Assembly (NCBI GenBank): GCA_025934475.1
Contig: JAICXZ010000167.1
Span: 1-6,932, forward strand
Length of the DNA: 6,932 nucleotides
Source: Mucilaginibacter sp.
GTDB lineage: Bacteria; Bacteroidota; Bacteroidia; Sphingobacteriales; Sphingobacteriaceae
Direction: 5' to 3'
The notes under the pieces are model-generated. The model did not search any database, was not told the origin of the DNA, and saw only the letters and a program-made list of their open reading frames with translations. This document shows positions 1 through 5,716 of this stretch, piece by piece. The position numbers were made by a program, and so were the translations under genes. The first letter of the stretch is position 1. Every line of letters begins with the position of its first letter.

Positions 1-1
1 C

Positions 2-1942
2 CTTAAACCAAAAGATTACCCGATAGAGTTTAAACTATTGGATTATGCCCCCGAAGATTGGAAGCCCATCAACTGCGCTTACCTGCTCAAAAACATGTCG
101 GAAACCTTAGCGGGTGGTTCGGACGATTTTGCCATGACCAACAACCTTAAAGTTTTTGGCACGGCGACAGTTAACGACCTCTTCCCGGATTATCCTTTTC
201 ATGAAGATCCCATCATTCCAGGCGGCACCAAATGGAATTTTACACCTCTGCCAATTCCCAAGCCTTCGGGTGCGTTTATTGCACAAATGACCGATAACGT
301 CAAAGCAAAAGAAATAGAACCGGGTGTAGGCAGCAATAACTGGGCGATATCCGGCAGCAGATCGGCAAACGGCTACCCTATCCTGGCCAATGACCCGCAT
401 TTGAATTTGACATTCCCATCCATTTGGTATCAAATACAGATGTCGTCGCCGACCGTAAATGTTTATGGCGTTTCATTACCGGGCGCGCCCGGAGTGGTCA
501 TCGGTTATAATCAAAATATCAGCTGGGGTGTAACTAATGTGGATGCTGATGTGATGGATTGGTACCAGGTAAAATTCAGGGATAATAGTAAAAACGAATA
601 TTGGTACAATAACCGTTGGAATAAAACCACAAAAAGAGTTGAGGTTATTAGCATAAAGGGCCAGAAGCCGCTAGTGGATACTGTAATCTATACCCATCAT
701 GGACCTGTGGTTTATACCAATGTTGCACAAAAACCGAAAGAAGGGCGCGAAGACATACCTGTTGGCGATGCCTGCCGCTGGATCGCGCATGACGAATCGG
801 ATGAGTTCAAAACCTTCTATTTGCTTAACCGTGGCAAAAATTACGATGATTACCGCAAGGCGCTCAGCTACTATACTGCCCCGGCGCAAAACTTCATTTT
901 TGCAGATAGAGACAAAGATATCGCCATAACACCTAATGGTAAATTCCCGCTTAAGTACCGCGACCAGGGCAAATATATCCTGGATGGCAGCGACCCTGCC
1001 GACGACTGGCAAGGTTGGATACCTTACAACCAGAACCCTACAGTAAAGGACCCGCCGCAGGGATTTGTACGATCGGCCAATGAATCACCGGCTGATCAAA
1101 CTTACCCCTATTATCTCAACTGGCGCTTCGAATTATACGACCGCGGAAAACGGATCAGCGACCTGCTGAAAGCCATGGAGAACGCTACAGCCGACTCGAT
1201 GCGCATGATGCAGATGGATAATTATAGCATGCGTGCACATGATGTGCTGCCTGCGCTGTTAAAATATATTGATGCATCCAAATTAAATAAGGAACAGACT
1301 GAAGCGTTGGGCCTCGTCAAAAAATGGAATTTACGCTTTGATGCGGATTCGGAAGGCGCTGGTGTTTTCAATGCATGGTGGCTGAAATTTTATGCCCTGG
1401 TTTGGGACGAGTTTGATAATAACAATATGATACTGAACAAACCATCCTTCGACCGGACCGAAAAATTATTGCTGACGGAACCCGGCTCCAAATGGTTTGA
1501 TATTGTCAAAACCCCGGCTAAAGAAACCTGCACCGATATTGCGACCATGGCATTTATCTTATCGGTAAATGACCTGATAAAACAATACGGCGAGCCCGGC
1601 AAAAAATGGCAATGGGGCGATATAAAGGATACCCATATCAACCACCTGGCCAACTTGCCTGGGTTTGGAACGGGGCATTTTTCCGCTGGTGGCACCGGAT
1701 CTGTTATAAACGCGTTGAAAGGCGGCAACGGCCCGTCATGGCGAATGGTGGTGCAAATGGGTCCTGAGGTAAAAGGTTACGGCATTTTCCCCGGCGGTGA
1801 ATCAGGCAATCCGGGCAGCTATTATTATGACGATATGTTTGAAACCTGGAAAGATGGCAAATTAAATGATCTCCTCTTCCTGAAATCGGCAGATGAAAAA
1901 TCAGATCGGATTAAATCCACTTTAACCTTAAGTACTAAATAA
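2..1942 (+). CDS. Penicillin acylase family protein (Ntn hydrolase), 5' end missing
   Basis: Hydrolase of the penicillin G acylase / AHL acylase / cephalosporin acylase family, normally exported to the periplasm. It cuts amide bonds after self-cleavage into alpha and beta chains. The frame is open from base 2 without a start, so the signal peptide and most of the alpha chain lie outside the window. A TTG at 38 is not a believable start because family-like sequence (PIEFKLLDYAPEDW) runs across it. The autoprocessing site is Gly-Ser in GVGSNNWAISG; the nucleophile Ser is the AGC at 332-334. It is followed by ANDPHLNLTFPSIWYQIQM, GAPGVVIGYNQNISWGVTN with a DADVMDWY acidic cluster (probable calcium site), and RSANES, whose Asn (1079-1081) is the likely oxyanion-hole residue. 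Near the C-terminus are GPSWRMVVQMG and GGESGNPGSYYYDD. The beta chain is about 536 residues, normal for the family and apparently intact. The substrate (AHL, beta-lactam, peptide or lipid amide) cannot be told from sequence. The family assignment is very secure. Confidence 0.95.
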   Translation, partial: LKPKDYPIEFKLLDYAPEDWKPINCAYLLKNMSETLAGGSDDFAMTNNLKVFGTATVNDLFPDYPFHEDPIIPGGTKWNFTPLPIPKPSGAFIAQMTDNVKAKEIEPGVGSNNWAISGSRSANGYPILANDPHLNLTFPSIWYQIQMSSPTVNVYGVSLPGAPGVVIGYNQNISWGVTNVDADVMDWYQVKFRDNSKNEYWYNNRWNKTTKRVEVISIKGQKPLVDTVIYTHHGPVVYTNVAQKPKEGREDIPVGDACRWIAHDESDEFKTFYLLNRGKNYDDYRKALSYYTAPAQNFIFADRDKDIAITPNGKFPLKYRDQGKYILDGSDPADDWQGWIPYNQNPTVKDPPQGFVRSANESPADQTYPYYLNWRFELYDRGKRISDLLKAMENATADSMRMMQMDNYSMRAHDVLPALLKYIDASKLNKEQTEALGLVKKWNLRFDADSEGAGVFNAWWLKFYALVWDEFDNNNMILNKPSFDRTEKLLLTEPGSKWFDIVKTPAKETCTDIATMAFILSVNDLIKQYGEPGKKWQWGDIKDTHINHLANLPGFGTGHFSAGGTGSVINALKGGNGPSWRMVVQMGPEVKGYGIFPGGESGNPGSYYYDDMFETWKDGKLNDLLFLKSADEKSDRIKSTLTLSTK

Positions 1943-1943
1943 C

Positions 1944-2282
1944 ATGTTATTCCTCATCATACTTATTCTCACTTTTATTTGCAGTTACTTTTGGCCGTGG
2001 TGGGTTATGGCAATTATTGCTTTTATAGCAGCCTTCATCTGCAACAAAAAACCGGGTCTGTCTTTTTTTATGGGATTTGCGGCGGTATTTGTTGCGTGGG
2101 CAATCGTGGCACTTCTTAAAAGTCTTCCTAATGATAATGTGCTTGCAGAACGGGTTGCCAAATTGATGCAATTGCCAAATTGGCCGCTACTATTGCTGGT
2201 AACCGCATTTATTGGCGGATTAGTTGGTGGTGTTGCCGCACTCTCAGGTGCCCTCGTAAAAAAAGCCTTCTTTAAAAAATGA
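1944..2282 (+). CDS. Small integral membrane protein, function unknown
   Basis: A 112-residue, very hydrophobic protein that I do not recognise as a named family. Three or four membrane segments are visible: about residues 2-14, 18-34 (opening with WPWW), 39-59 and 80-104. A short polar loop (about 60-79) lies between the last two, and the C-terminus is basic (KKAFFKK), as expected for a cytoplasmic end. The last segment has a glycine/alanine small-residue pattern (GGLVGGVAALSG), typical of tight helix packing. The ATG comes one base after the penicillin acylase stop (TAA, C, ATG), so the two are almost certainly co-transcribed and probably translationally coupled. That suggests, but does not prove, a job tied to the acylase or to the envelope. 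Being a real gene is well supported by the coupling and membrane pattern; the function is open. Confidence 0.8.
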   Translation: MLFLIILILTFICSYFWPWWVMAIIAFIAAFICNKKPGLSFFMGFAAVFVAWAIVALLKSLPNDNVLAERVAKLMQLPNWPLLLLVTAFIGGLVGGVAALSGALVKKAFFKK

Positions 2283-2305
2283 AAAAAGCGCCTCGATGGG
2301 CGCTT
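2282..2305 (-). terminator. Intrinsic terminator of the SYLF gene
   Basis: Seven-base-pair GC-rich stem AAGCGCC / GGCGCTT (2286-2292 and 2299-2305) with a six-base loop. Read on the minus strand it is followed by a run of six T (complement of 2282-2287), so it fits termination of the minus-strand gene that stops at 2329. On the plus strand the 3' flank is CTCTG without a T run, so it would be a poorer terminator for the acylase operon, though it may help at both ends. Confidence 0.75.
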
Positions 2306-2328
2306 CTCTGATATGATTGAAGACAATT

Positions 2329-3000
2329 TTATAAATCTGATAGTGCTGATTTCAGATTTTTTACTGACGCGCTGTGGTTTTTTGCACCTGCGAAAATCTC
2401 CTGGGCGGTGGCGTCATCTCCATAGAATGCGTTGTTAGCGGCATTATCTATCGCCAGGCTTGAGCCGTTGATACTGATGCCGGCAAACAAGCCGCGGCTA
2501 CGGGAGTAAGAATATATTTCGGCCTCCGCTTTATAATCTGTATTAGCAGACGTGCTGCGCCCAACAGGACCAGCTGCCGCTGATGCATCGCCACCAATGG
2601 TAACGTCACCTCTTTTTACTTCGGTCAACACGCCTTTGTGACGGAATACCAACACCAGGTCGACCGATTGAATACCGATTTGCGGACCGATGCTGCCACC
2701 TGTCAATGTCACAAAAACGGGATCGCTCCATGAACCATTATCCAGTTTCACGATGGCTACGCCCCTGCCGCGCTTGCCGCCGATGCCAATACCAGCATTG
2801 ATCAGATTCGGAACAATCACGATGCCCTGGCACTCAGAAATAAGGTCGTGCGGAATCTCTTCTTTCATCTTCCCAAATTCCTTGAGCACTTTGGCAGCAT
2901 CATCCAGCTTTTCGGTTTGCTTATCAGCAGTTTTAGCCGAGGTAAATACCATCAGTAAGCACAATAAAACGGGGATACCTATAACTTTTAATTTTTTCAT
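2329..3000 (-). CDS. Secreted lipid-binding SYLF (Ysc84-like) domain protein
   Basis: Member of the SYLF/Ysc84 family (formerly DUF500), 223 residues. Eukaryotic members bind phosphoinositides; bacterial members are exported and their role is poorly known. Residues 1-22 form a signal peptide (MKKLKV, a hydrophobic stretch, then TSA before the likely cut); no lipobox cysteine is placed for a lipoprotein. The SYLF domain fills about residues 30-220: a helical start (KLDDAAKVLKEFG), then CQGIVIVPNLINAGIGIGG, GGSIGPQIGIQSVDLVLVF, YSYSRSRGLFAGISINGS and a final FYGDDATAQEIFAG. The ATG at 3000 was chosen over an in-frame TTG at 3012 because it gives the usual MKK start and has an A/G-rich GAAAGAAA just before it. 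The gene is 63 bp behind the DUF1203 gene on the same strand. A loose promoter match (TTTG at 3037-3040, 18 bp, TATTTATTG at 3010-3018) could drive it separately. It ends at the hairpin at 2282-2305. Confidence 0.92.
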   Translation of the reverse strand: MKKLKVIGIPVLLCLLMVFTSAKTADKQTEKLDDAAKVLKEFGKMKEEIPHDLISECQGIVIVPNLINAGIGIGGKRGRGVAIVKLDNGSWSDPVFVTLTGGSIGPQIGIQSVDLVLVFRHKGVLTEVKRGDVTIGGDASAAAGPVGRSTSANTDYKAEAEIYSYSRSRGLFAGISINGSSLAIDNAANNAFYGDDATAQEIFAGAKNHSASVKNLKSALSDL

Positions 3001-3063
3001 GATTTCTTTCAATAAATAGTGTTGCTTTTAAAACCACAAAAAAAATAAAATAGTTTGAAAATC

Positions 3064-3543
3064 TTAGGCACGTTCTATCATACAGATGTAACAACAAGCC
3101 TCTGAATTTCGGGCGTGCAGGTATTCGACCTCGGGATGCGCATCAAATATTTCAGGGATCATTTCATCAACGTCCCTATCGCCAACCAGCGTTGTAAACA
3201 CCATCATTTGATCTTTGCTATAAACAATCAACGACAGCGGGAAACTTTTCTTATTGGCTTTGATCTCGGGCGGGAAGCGATAAATGTCTTTATATTCTTC
3301 CACTTCTTCGGCATTGATAAAGATTGGCCCCGGCTGATTAAATGGATTATCGACCTCGAAGGAACTGTGTGTCAGCAACAAACGCCTGTCGACGCCTTTA
3401 TTGAATGGCTTCAGCGACACCCGGCACGGACCAGAGCCTGTAGCAACCTGTTCAATTACCTGGTGGCCAAAGTCATCTTTTCGGGTTTGGCGAATGCGTT
3501 GTGCATAATCTTTGGATAATGGTACGATTTTAAACTTATTCAT
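3064..3543 (-). CDS. DUF1203 family protein
   Basis: A 159-residue soluble protein with no signal peptide, full length for DUF1203 (usually about 150-160 residues). Matching parts are the start FKIVPLSKDYAQRIR, PCRVSLKPFNKG (39-50), LLLTHSSFEVDNPFNQPGPIFIN (about 55-77) and the C-terminal YLHARNSEACCYICMIERA. Cysteines sit at 40, 150, 151 and 154; the C-terminal group looks like a possible metal or redox site, but no function is established for the family and I infer none. The ATG at 3541-3543 is the only sensible start. Its upstream region holds GAAATTTG (3563-3570), one base off the Bacteroidota -7 consensus, without a clear -33 partner. The gene is divergent from the LuxE-like gene and 63 bp ahead of the SYLF gene on the same strand, so the two may share a transcript. 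Confidence 0.85.
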   Translation of the reverse strand: MNKFKIVPLSKDYAQRIRQTRKDDFGHQVIEQVATGSGPCRVSLKPFNKGVDRRLLLTHSSFEVDNPFNQPGPIFINAEEVEEYKDIYRFPPEIKANKKSFPLSLIVYSKDQMMVFTTLVGDRDVDEMIPEIFDAHPEVEYLHARNSEACCYICMIERA

Positions 3544-3625
3544 AATTTTTAAGATTGATGATCAAATTTCCGGTCATCTGACGGTGATTAAAACCCGGAA
3601 CTTGCTCAAATACTCGCCGAGTTGG

Positions 3626-3693
3626 GACGCACCTACGGAGCGTTTCTTTTCTTATGGCCATTTTATCTACAAACCGGTGACTCCCACGGAGCC
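3626..3693. repeat. Two-hairpin intergenic element (likely dispersed repeat)
   Basis: Two similar short hairpins share the core CYACGGAGC. The first, 3629-3642, has CGCACC against GGAGCG with one A-A mismatch around the loop TAC (3634-3636 lies in it). The second, 3679-3693, has GACTCC against GGAGCC with one mismatch around the loop CAC. They are separated by about 36 bp containing a pyrimidine run (TTTCTTTTC) and TCTACAAACCGGTG. Same core, same loop size and same orientation argue for a defined element rather than chance. From memory, similar CTACGGAG-containing elements recur between genes in Bacteroidota; I cannot verify that here. It lies between the start of the DUF1203 gene and the promoter of the LuxE-like gene. 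Confidence 0.55.
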
Positions 3694-3704
3694 GATAAAT
3701 CATT

Positions 3705-3736
3705 TGCCCATCCGCACATTTGCACATCTGCACATT
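3705..3736 (+). repeat. Four tandem 8-bp repeats (YGCMCATY) at the promoter
   Basis: Four directly adjoining 8-bp units: TGCCCATC, CGCACATT, TGCACATC, TGCACATT. They differ only at the first, fourth and last positions, and pyrimidines are kept at both ends. The array stops three bases before the -7 element of the LuxE-like gene, and units 2-3 supply the TTTG of its -33 element. It could be a binding site array for a regulator, or a simple-sequence expansion that happens to carry a promoter half-site. Confidence 0.8.
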
Positions 3737-3747
3737 CCCTATCTTTG
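3719..3747 (+). promoter_or_regulatory. Bacteroidota-type promoter of the LuxE-like gene
   Basis: TTTG at 3719-3722, a 17-bp spacer, then TATCTTTG at 3740-3747, an exact match to the TAnnTTTG -7 consensus of the Bacteroidota housekeeping sigma factor. Only five bases (CGCCG) separate it from the ATG at 3753, so transcription should start within a few bases of the start codon and the mRNA would be leaderless or nearly so. Confidence 0.72.
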
Positions 3748-3752
3748 CGCCG

Positions 3753-4739
3753 ATGAATAACCCCGACAAGCAGCAAGTATTTTCAATCAACACCGAACAG
3801 GAATTTGCTGAGGCTGCATTATCAGTTTTTCGTTTCCAGGCAGAGAACTGCAGGGTTTACCACGAATTCATTTCTAATCTTGGCGTCGATCCTGCTGAAG
3901 TAAGCAGAGTTGAGAAGATTCCGTTTTTACCCATCAGCTTTTTCAAATCACATCAAGTTGTAAGTGACTCTGTTGTCCCGGAAGTCACTTTTACAAGTTC
4001 GGGTACAACCGGTATGATCAACAGCCGCCATATCGTAACGGATGTAAGCTGGTATGAAGAAAGTTTCCGGAAAGCTTTCGATTTATTTTATGGTGATATC
4101 AAAAGCTATTGTGTACTTGCGTTACTCCCATCCTACCTCGAGCGCGAGGGATCGTCATTGATTTACATGGCGGAGGATTTGGTTAAAAGATCGGAGAATC
4201 CAGATAGCGGCTTTTACCTCTACAATCACGACGATCTGTTTAGGCAACTTAAACGACAACAGGAACTTGAGAAACCCACAATTCTAATAGGGGTCACATT
4301 TGCCTTGCTCGATTTCGTGGAGCAATACCGGCTCAATTTCCCCCAACTGATTGTGATGGAGACAGGCGGCATGAAAGGCCGGCGCAAAGAGATGATCCGC
4401 GAGGAGTTGCACCAAACGTTATGCGGTGGCTTTGGTGTTAAATCCATTCATTCGGAATATGGGATGACGGAGCTTCTGTCGCAGGCCTACTCCAAAGGCG
4501 ACGGTATCTTTAATTGCCCTCCATGGATGCAGATTATTACCCGGGACACGAATGATCCTATGACGAATCTAAATGGCAGCCAAACCGGCGGCGTTAATGT
4601 GATCGATCTGGCCAATATCAACTCCTGCTCTTTTATCGCAACACAGGATCTGGGCAAAGTTTACCCCGGTGGATCATTCGAAGTACTGGGTCGGTTTGAC
4701 AACTCCGACATACGGGGTTGCAATCTGCTTATAGCTTAA
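3753..4739 (+). CDS. LuxE-like acyl-protein synthetase / acyltransferase (ANL adenylation fold)
   Basis: A 328-residue protein related to LuxE, the acyl-protein synthetase of the fatty acid reductase complex, in the ANL (adenylate-forming) superfamily. Such enzymes activate a carboxylic acid with ATP as an acyl-AMP and pass it to a thiol. The expected motifs occur in order: TSSGTTG phosphate-binding loop (81-87), ETGGMKGRRKE (203-213), SEYGMTE aromatic/substrate motif (234-240), TQDLG (297-301, the ribose-binding Asp position) and GRFDNSDIRGCN hinge (313-324). It ends soon after the hinge, so the mobile C-terminal domain of larger ligases is absent, as in LuxE. Cys323 near the end could be the acyl acceptor, by analogy with LuxE's C-terminal cysteine; this is inference. 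The ATG at 3753 is chosen over a TTG at 3720, which lies inside the repeat array and upstream of the -7 element. No luxA, B, C or D genes are nearby, so it is an orphan with unknown acyl substrate and partner; a role in lipid or surface-polymer modification is possible. Confidence 0.85.
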   Translation: MNNPDKQQVFSINTEQEFAEAALSVFRFQAENCRVYHEFISNLGVDPAEVSRVEKIPFLPISFFKSHQVVSDSVVPEVTFTSSGTTGMINSRHIVTDVSWYEESFRKAFDLFYGDIKSYCVLALLPSYLEREGSSLIYMAEDLVKRSENPDSGFYLYNHDDLFRQLKRQQELEKPTILIGVTFALLDFVEQYRLNFPQLIVMETGGMKGRRKEMIREELHQTLCGGFGVKSIHSEYGMTELLSQAYSKGDGIFNCPPWMQIITRDTNDPMTNLNGSQTGGVNVIDLANINSCSFIATQDLGKVYPGGSFEVLGRFDNSDIRGCNLLIA

Positions 4740-4742
4740 TAA

Positions 4743-4857
4743 GTTGATTGAATTGACTGGTTGATTAAGTTGATTGGTTAATTAGTAGATTCTGACATCT
4801 TCAACCTTTATAACTTTTATAACCTTTTTAACTTAATCCAACTCATTTAAACCTAAC
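4743..4857. repeat. Opposed arrays of degenerate 9-bp repeats
   Basis: On the plus strand 4743-4785 reads as about five units of roughly 9 bp: GTTGATTGA, ATTGACTG, GTTGATTAA, GTTGATTG, GTTAATTAG. From about 4797 to 4857 the same kind of unit runs on the other strand; its clearest part is CTTTATAAC, TTTTATAAC, CTTTTTAAC (4806-4832), followed by longer units ending in AAC. The arms can pair: GTTGATTAAGTT (4760-4771) matches the complement of 4830-4842 with one bulged base. The centre (about 4786-4796) is not repetitive. It fills most of the 166-bp gap between the LuxE-like and PH-SHOCT genes. It is too AT-rich and too widely looped to be a clear terminator. Confidence 0.6.
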
Positions 4858-4872
4858 TCAAGAATTAATGAT

Positions 4873-4880
4873 TAATTTTG
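4873..4880 (+). promoter_or_regulatory. Candidate -7 promoter element of the PH-SHOCT gene
   Basis: TAATTTTG is an exact match to TAnnTTTG and lies 25 bp before the ATG at 4906. No TTG is present at the expected -33 distance (the region reads CATTTAAACC), so this is half a consensus promoter. It would give a leader of about 20 nt containing AAGATGAAG, which may serve as a weak ribosome site. Confidence 0.4.
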
Positions 4881-4905
4881 CTTCACATCAAACCAAGATG
4901 AAGCA

Positions 4906-5568
4906 ATGATTGACAAGTTTTTGAACGACCAGCAGGACCCTAAGGCTGTCGAAAAAGTATATACCCGGTTAGTTGACCTGCTGACCACAGGCGAAGAGAT
5001 TATTTACATCGCAACACAAAAAAAACCCCTGGTAAATATTTTGCCGGACTGTGTGGCATTAACCAACAAACGCGTACTATTCTTTACCCCGGCAAACCTT
5101 GGTTTATCTATCAAATTCATTGATTTTGTGTGGAAAGATATCGTAGATGTAAACTTCAAAGAAGAGATCATTGGCGCAATTTTCACCGTAAAAACAACCA
5201 ACCAGGCCGAAATGGGTGTTGATTATCTGCCCAAAGTTCAAGCCCGTAAGCTATACCAGTACGCACAGGAACGTAAAGAAGAAGAGCGTGAAGCACGCCG
5301 CCAGCGCGATCTTGAAGAAAAACGCGCCGAGTCAGGCTCGTTCGGCTTTGATCGCAATGCGGCCCAGCAACCAGTTGCACCTCCGGCAGCGGAACCGGAG
5401 CCAGTTCCAGCGGCTTCGCAACCAACATCAACACCACTGGTTGTTCATGTTGAAGAACGGGATGAACTGACCGAAAAGCTCAAAAAACTTCGCACCCTTT
5501 TTGACCAGGGACTAATCTCGCAGGATGAATACAACTCGAAGAAATTAGAATTATTAAGTGACCTCTAG
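4906..5568 (+). CDS. PH-like domain protein with C-terminal SHOCT domain
   Basis: A 220-residue cytoplasmic protein in four parts. About residues 20-118 form a bacterial pleckstrin-homology-like domain of the YokE/bPH type, with GEEIIYIATQKKP, CVALTNKRVLFFTP, FVWKDIVDVNFKE and IFTVKT matching its strand pattern. Residues about 115-142 are a highly charged helix rich in Glu, Arg and Lys, probably coiled coil. Residues about 152-178 are a Pro/Ala/Gln-rich flexible linker. About residues 185-217 (ELTEKLKKLRTLFDQGLISQ, then DEYNSKK) form a SHOCT domain, the short helical motif often found at bacterial protein C-termini and thought to mediate oligomerisation. There is no signal peptide or membrane segment. 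The ATG at 4906 is chosen because the earlier ATG at 4898 opens a three-codon frame that stops at once. A strong terminator follows closely, so this is probably a single-gene unit. Its molecular role is unknown; membrane or protein binding is inferred from the domain types. Confidence 0.88.
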   Translation: MIDKFLNDQQDPKAVEKVYTRLVDLLTTGEEIIYIATQKKPLVNILPDCVALTNKRVLFFTPANLGLSIKFIDFVWKDIVDVNFKEEIIGAIFTVKTTNQAEMGVDYLPKVQARKLYQYAQERKEEEREARRQRDLEEKRAESGSFGFDRNAAQQPVAPPAAEPEPVPAASQPTSTPLVVHVEERDELTEKLKKLRTLFDQGLISQDEYNSKKLELLSDL

Positions 5569-5575
5569 TATGAGG

Positions 5576-5603
5576 TGAAAGGATAAAGGTTAAAGGCGAA
5601 AGG
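5576..5603 (+). repeat. Four tandem 7-bp repeats (NNAAAGG)
   Basis: Four adjoining units: TGAAAGG, ATAAAGG, TTAAAGG, CGAAAGG, starting seven bases after the PH-SHOCT stop. The last one and a half units form the left arm of the intrinsic terminator. The AAAGG part is invariant and the first two bases vary. Confidence 0.75.
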
Positions 5604-5629
5604 TTGGCTTTTCGCCTTTTCTTTTTCCT
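5592..5629 (+). terminator. Intrinsic terminator of the PH-SHOCT gene
   Basis: Twelve-base-pair stem AAAGGCGAAAGG (5592-5603) against CTTTTCGCCTTT (5608-5619), continuous with a single G-T wobble, loop TTGG. It is followed on the plus strand by a T-rich tail (TTTTCTTTTTCC). It starts 24 bases after the stop codon, and is the strongest terminator in the window. The opposite direction has only interrupted T runs, so it would work less well for the RES toxin gene. Confidence 0.88.
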
Positions 5630-5643
5630 TTGTTCCGCTCCCC

Positions 5644-5716
5644 CTGTCTGTGTCTTCACAGACAGCTTCTGTCCTTAATATAGTTTCCCTCGCCTTTGCA
5701 GGTGTTGTCACCGGCA
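5644..5716. repeat. Second two-hairpin intergenic element
   Basis: Hairpin one is a perfect 9-bp stem CTGTCTGTG / CACAGACAG (5644-5652 and 5657-5665) with loop TCTT. Hairpin two is an 8-bp stem TGCAGGTG / CACCGGCA (5697-5704 and 5709-5716) with one A-G mismatch and loop TTGT. A further GACAG/CTGTC pairing (5661-5665 with 5669-5673) competes with hairpin one. About 31 bp separate the hairpins. There is no T run on either side, so it is not a classical terminator. Two tetraloop hairpins in a row between convergent genes resemble REP/BIME-type dispersed elements. It fills the space between the terminator at 5592-5629 and the RES gene, which stops at 5737. Confidence 0.6.

Noticed and set aside
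38..40. TTG as the start of the penicillin acylase
   Set aside because: The frame is open to base 2 and the residues before the TTG match the alpha chain of the family, so the gene is cut by the window edge.
671..1012. Antisense open frames inside the penicillin acylase gene (also 107-433 and 1390-1728)
   Set aside because: They lie wholly within a strongly supported gene and their products resemble nothing recognisable.
2282..2305. Hairpin as main terminator of the acylase operon
   Set aside because: The T run is on the minus-strand side only; the plus-strand flank is CTCTG.
3001..3012. TTG start for the SYLF protein at 3012
   Set aside because: It adds only four residues in front of a standard MKK signal peptide, and the A/G-rich stretch before the ATG at 3000 suits that start better.
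3705..3736. Short repeats as a CRISPR array
   Set aside because: Units are 7-9 bp and directly adjoining, without spacers, and no cas genes are present.
3720..3752. TTG start for the LuxE-like protein at 3720
   Set aside because: It lies inside the tandem repeat array and upstream of the -7 element, so it would not be on the transcript.
3512..3793. Open frames of 82 and 85 codons on both strands across the gap between DUF1203 and LuxE-like genes
   Set aside because: They run through the paired hairpins, repeats and promoter, overlap both real genes, and show no protein-like pattern.
3753..4739. Bioluminescence (lux) operon
   Set aside because: Only a LuxE-like protein is present; no luciferase, reductase or acyltransferase partner is in the window.
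4760..4842. Long-range pairing in the gap as an intrinsic terminator for the LuxE-like gene
   Set aside because: The stem is AT-rich with a bulge and a loop of about 58 bases, and no T run follows.
4898..4909. Three-codon frame ATG AAG CAA TGA overlapping the PH-SHOCT start
   Set aside because: Could be a tiny coupled leader, but there is no sign of an attenuator and such a short frame is easily chance.
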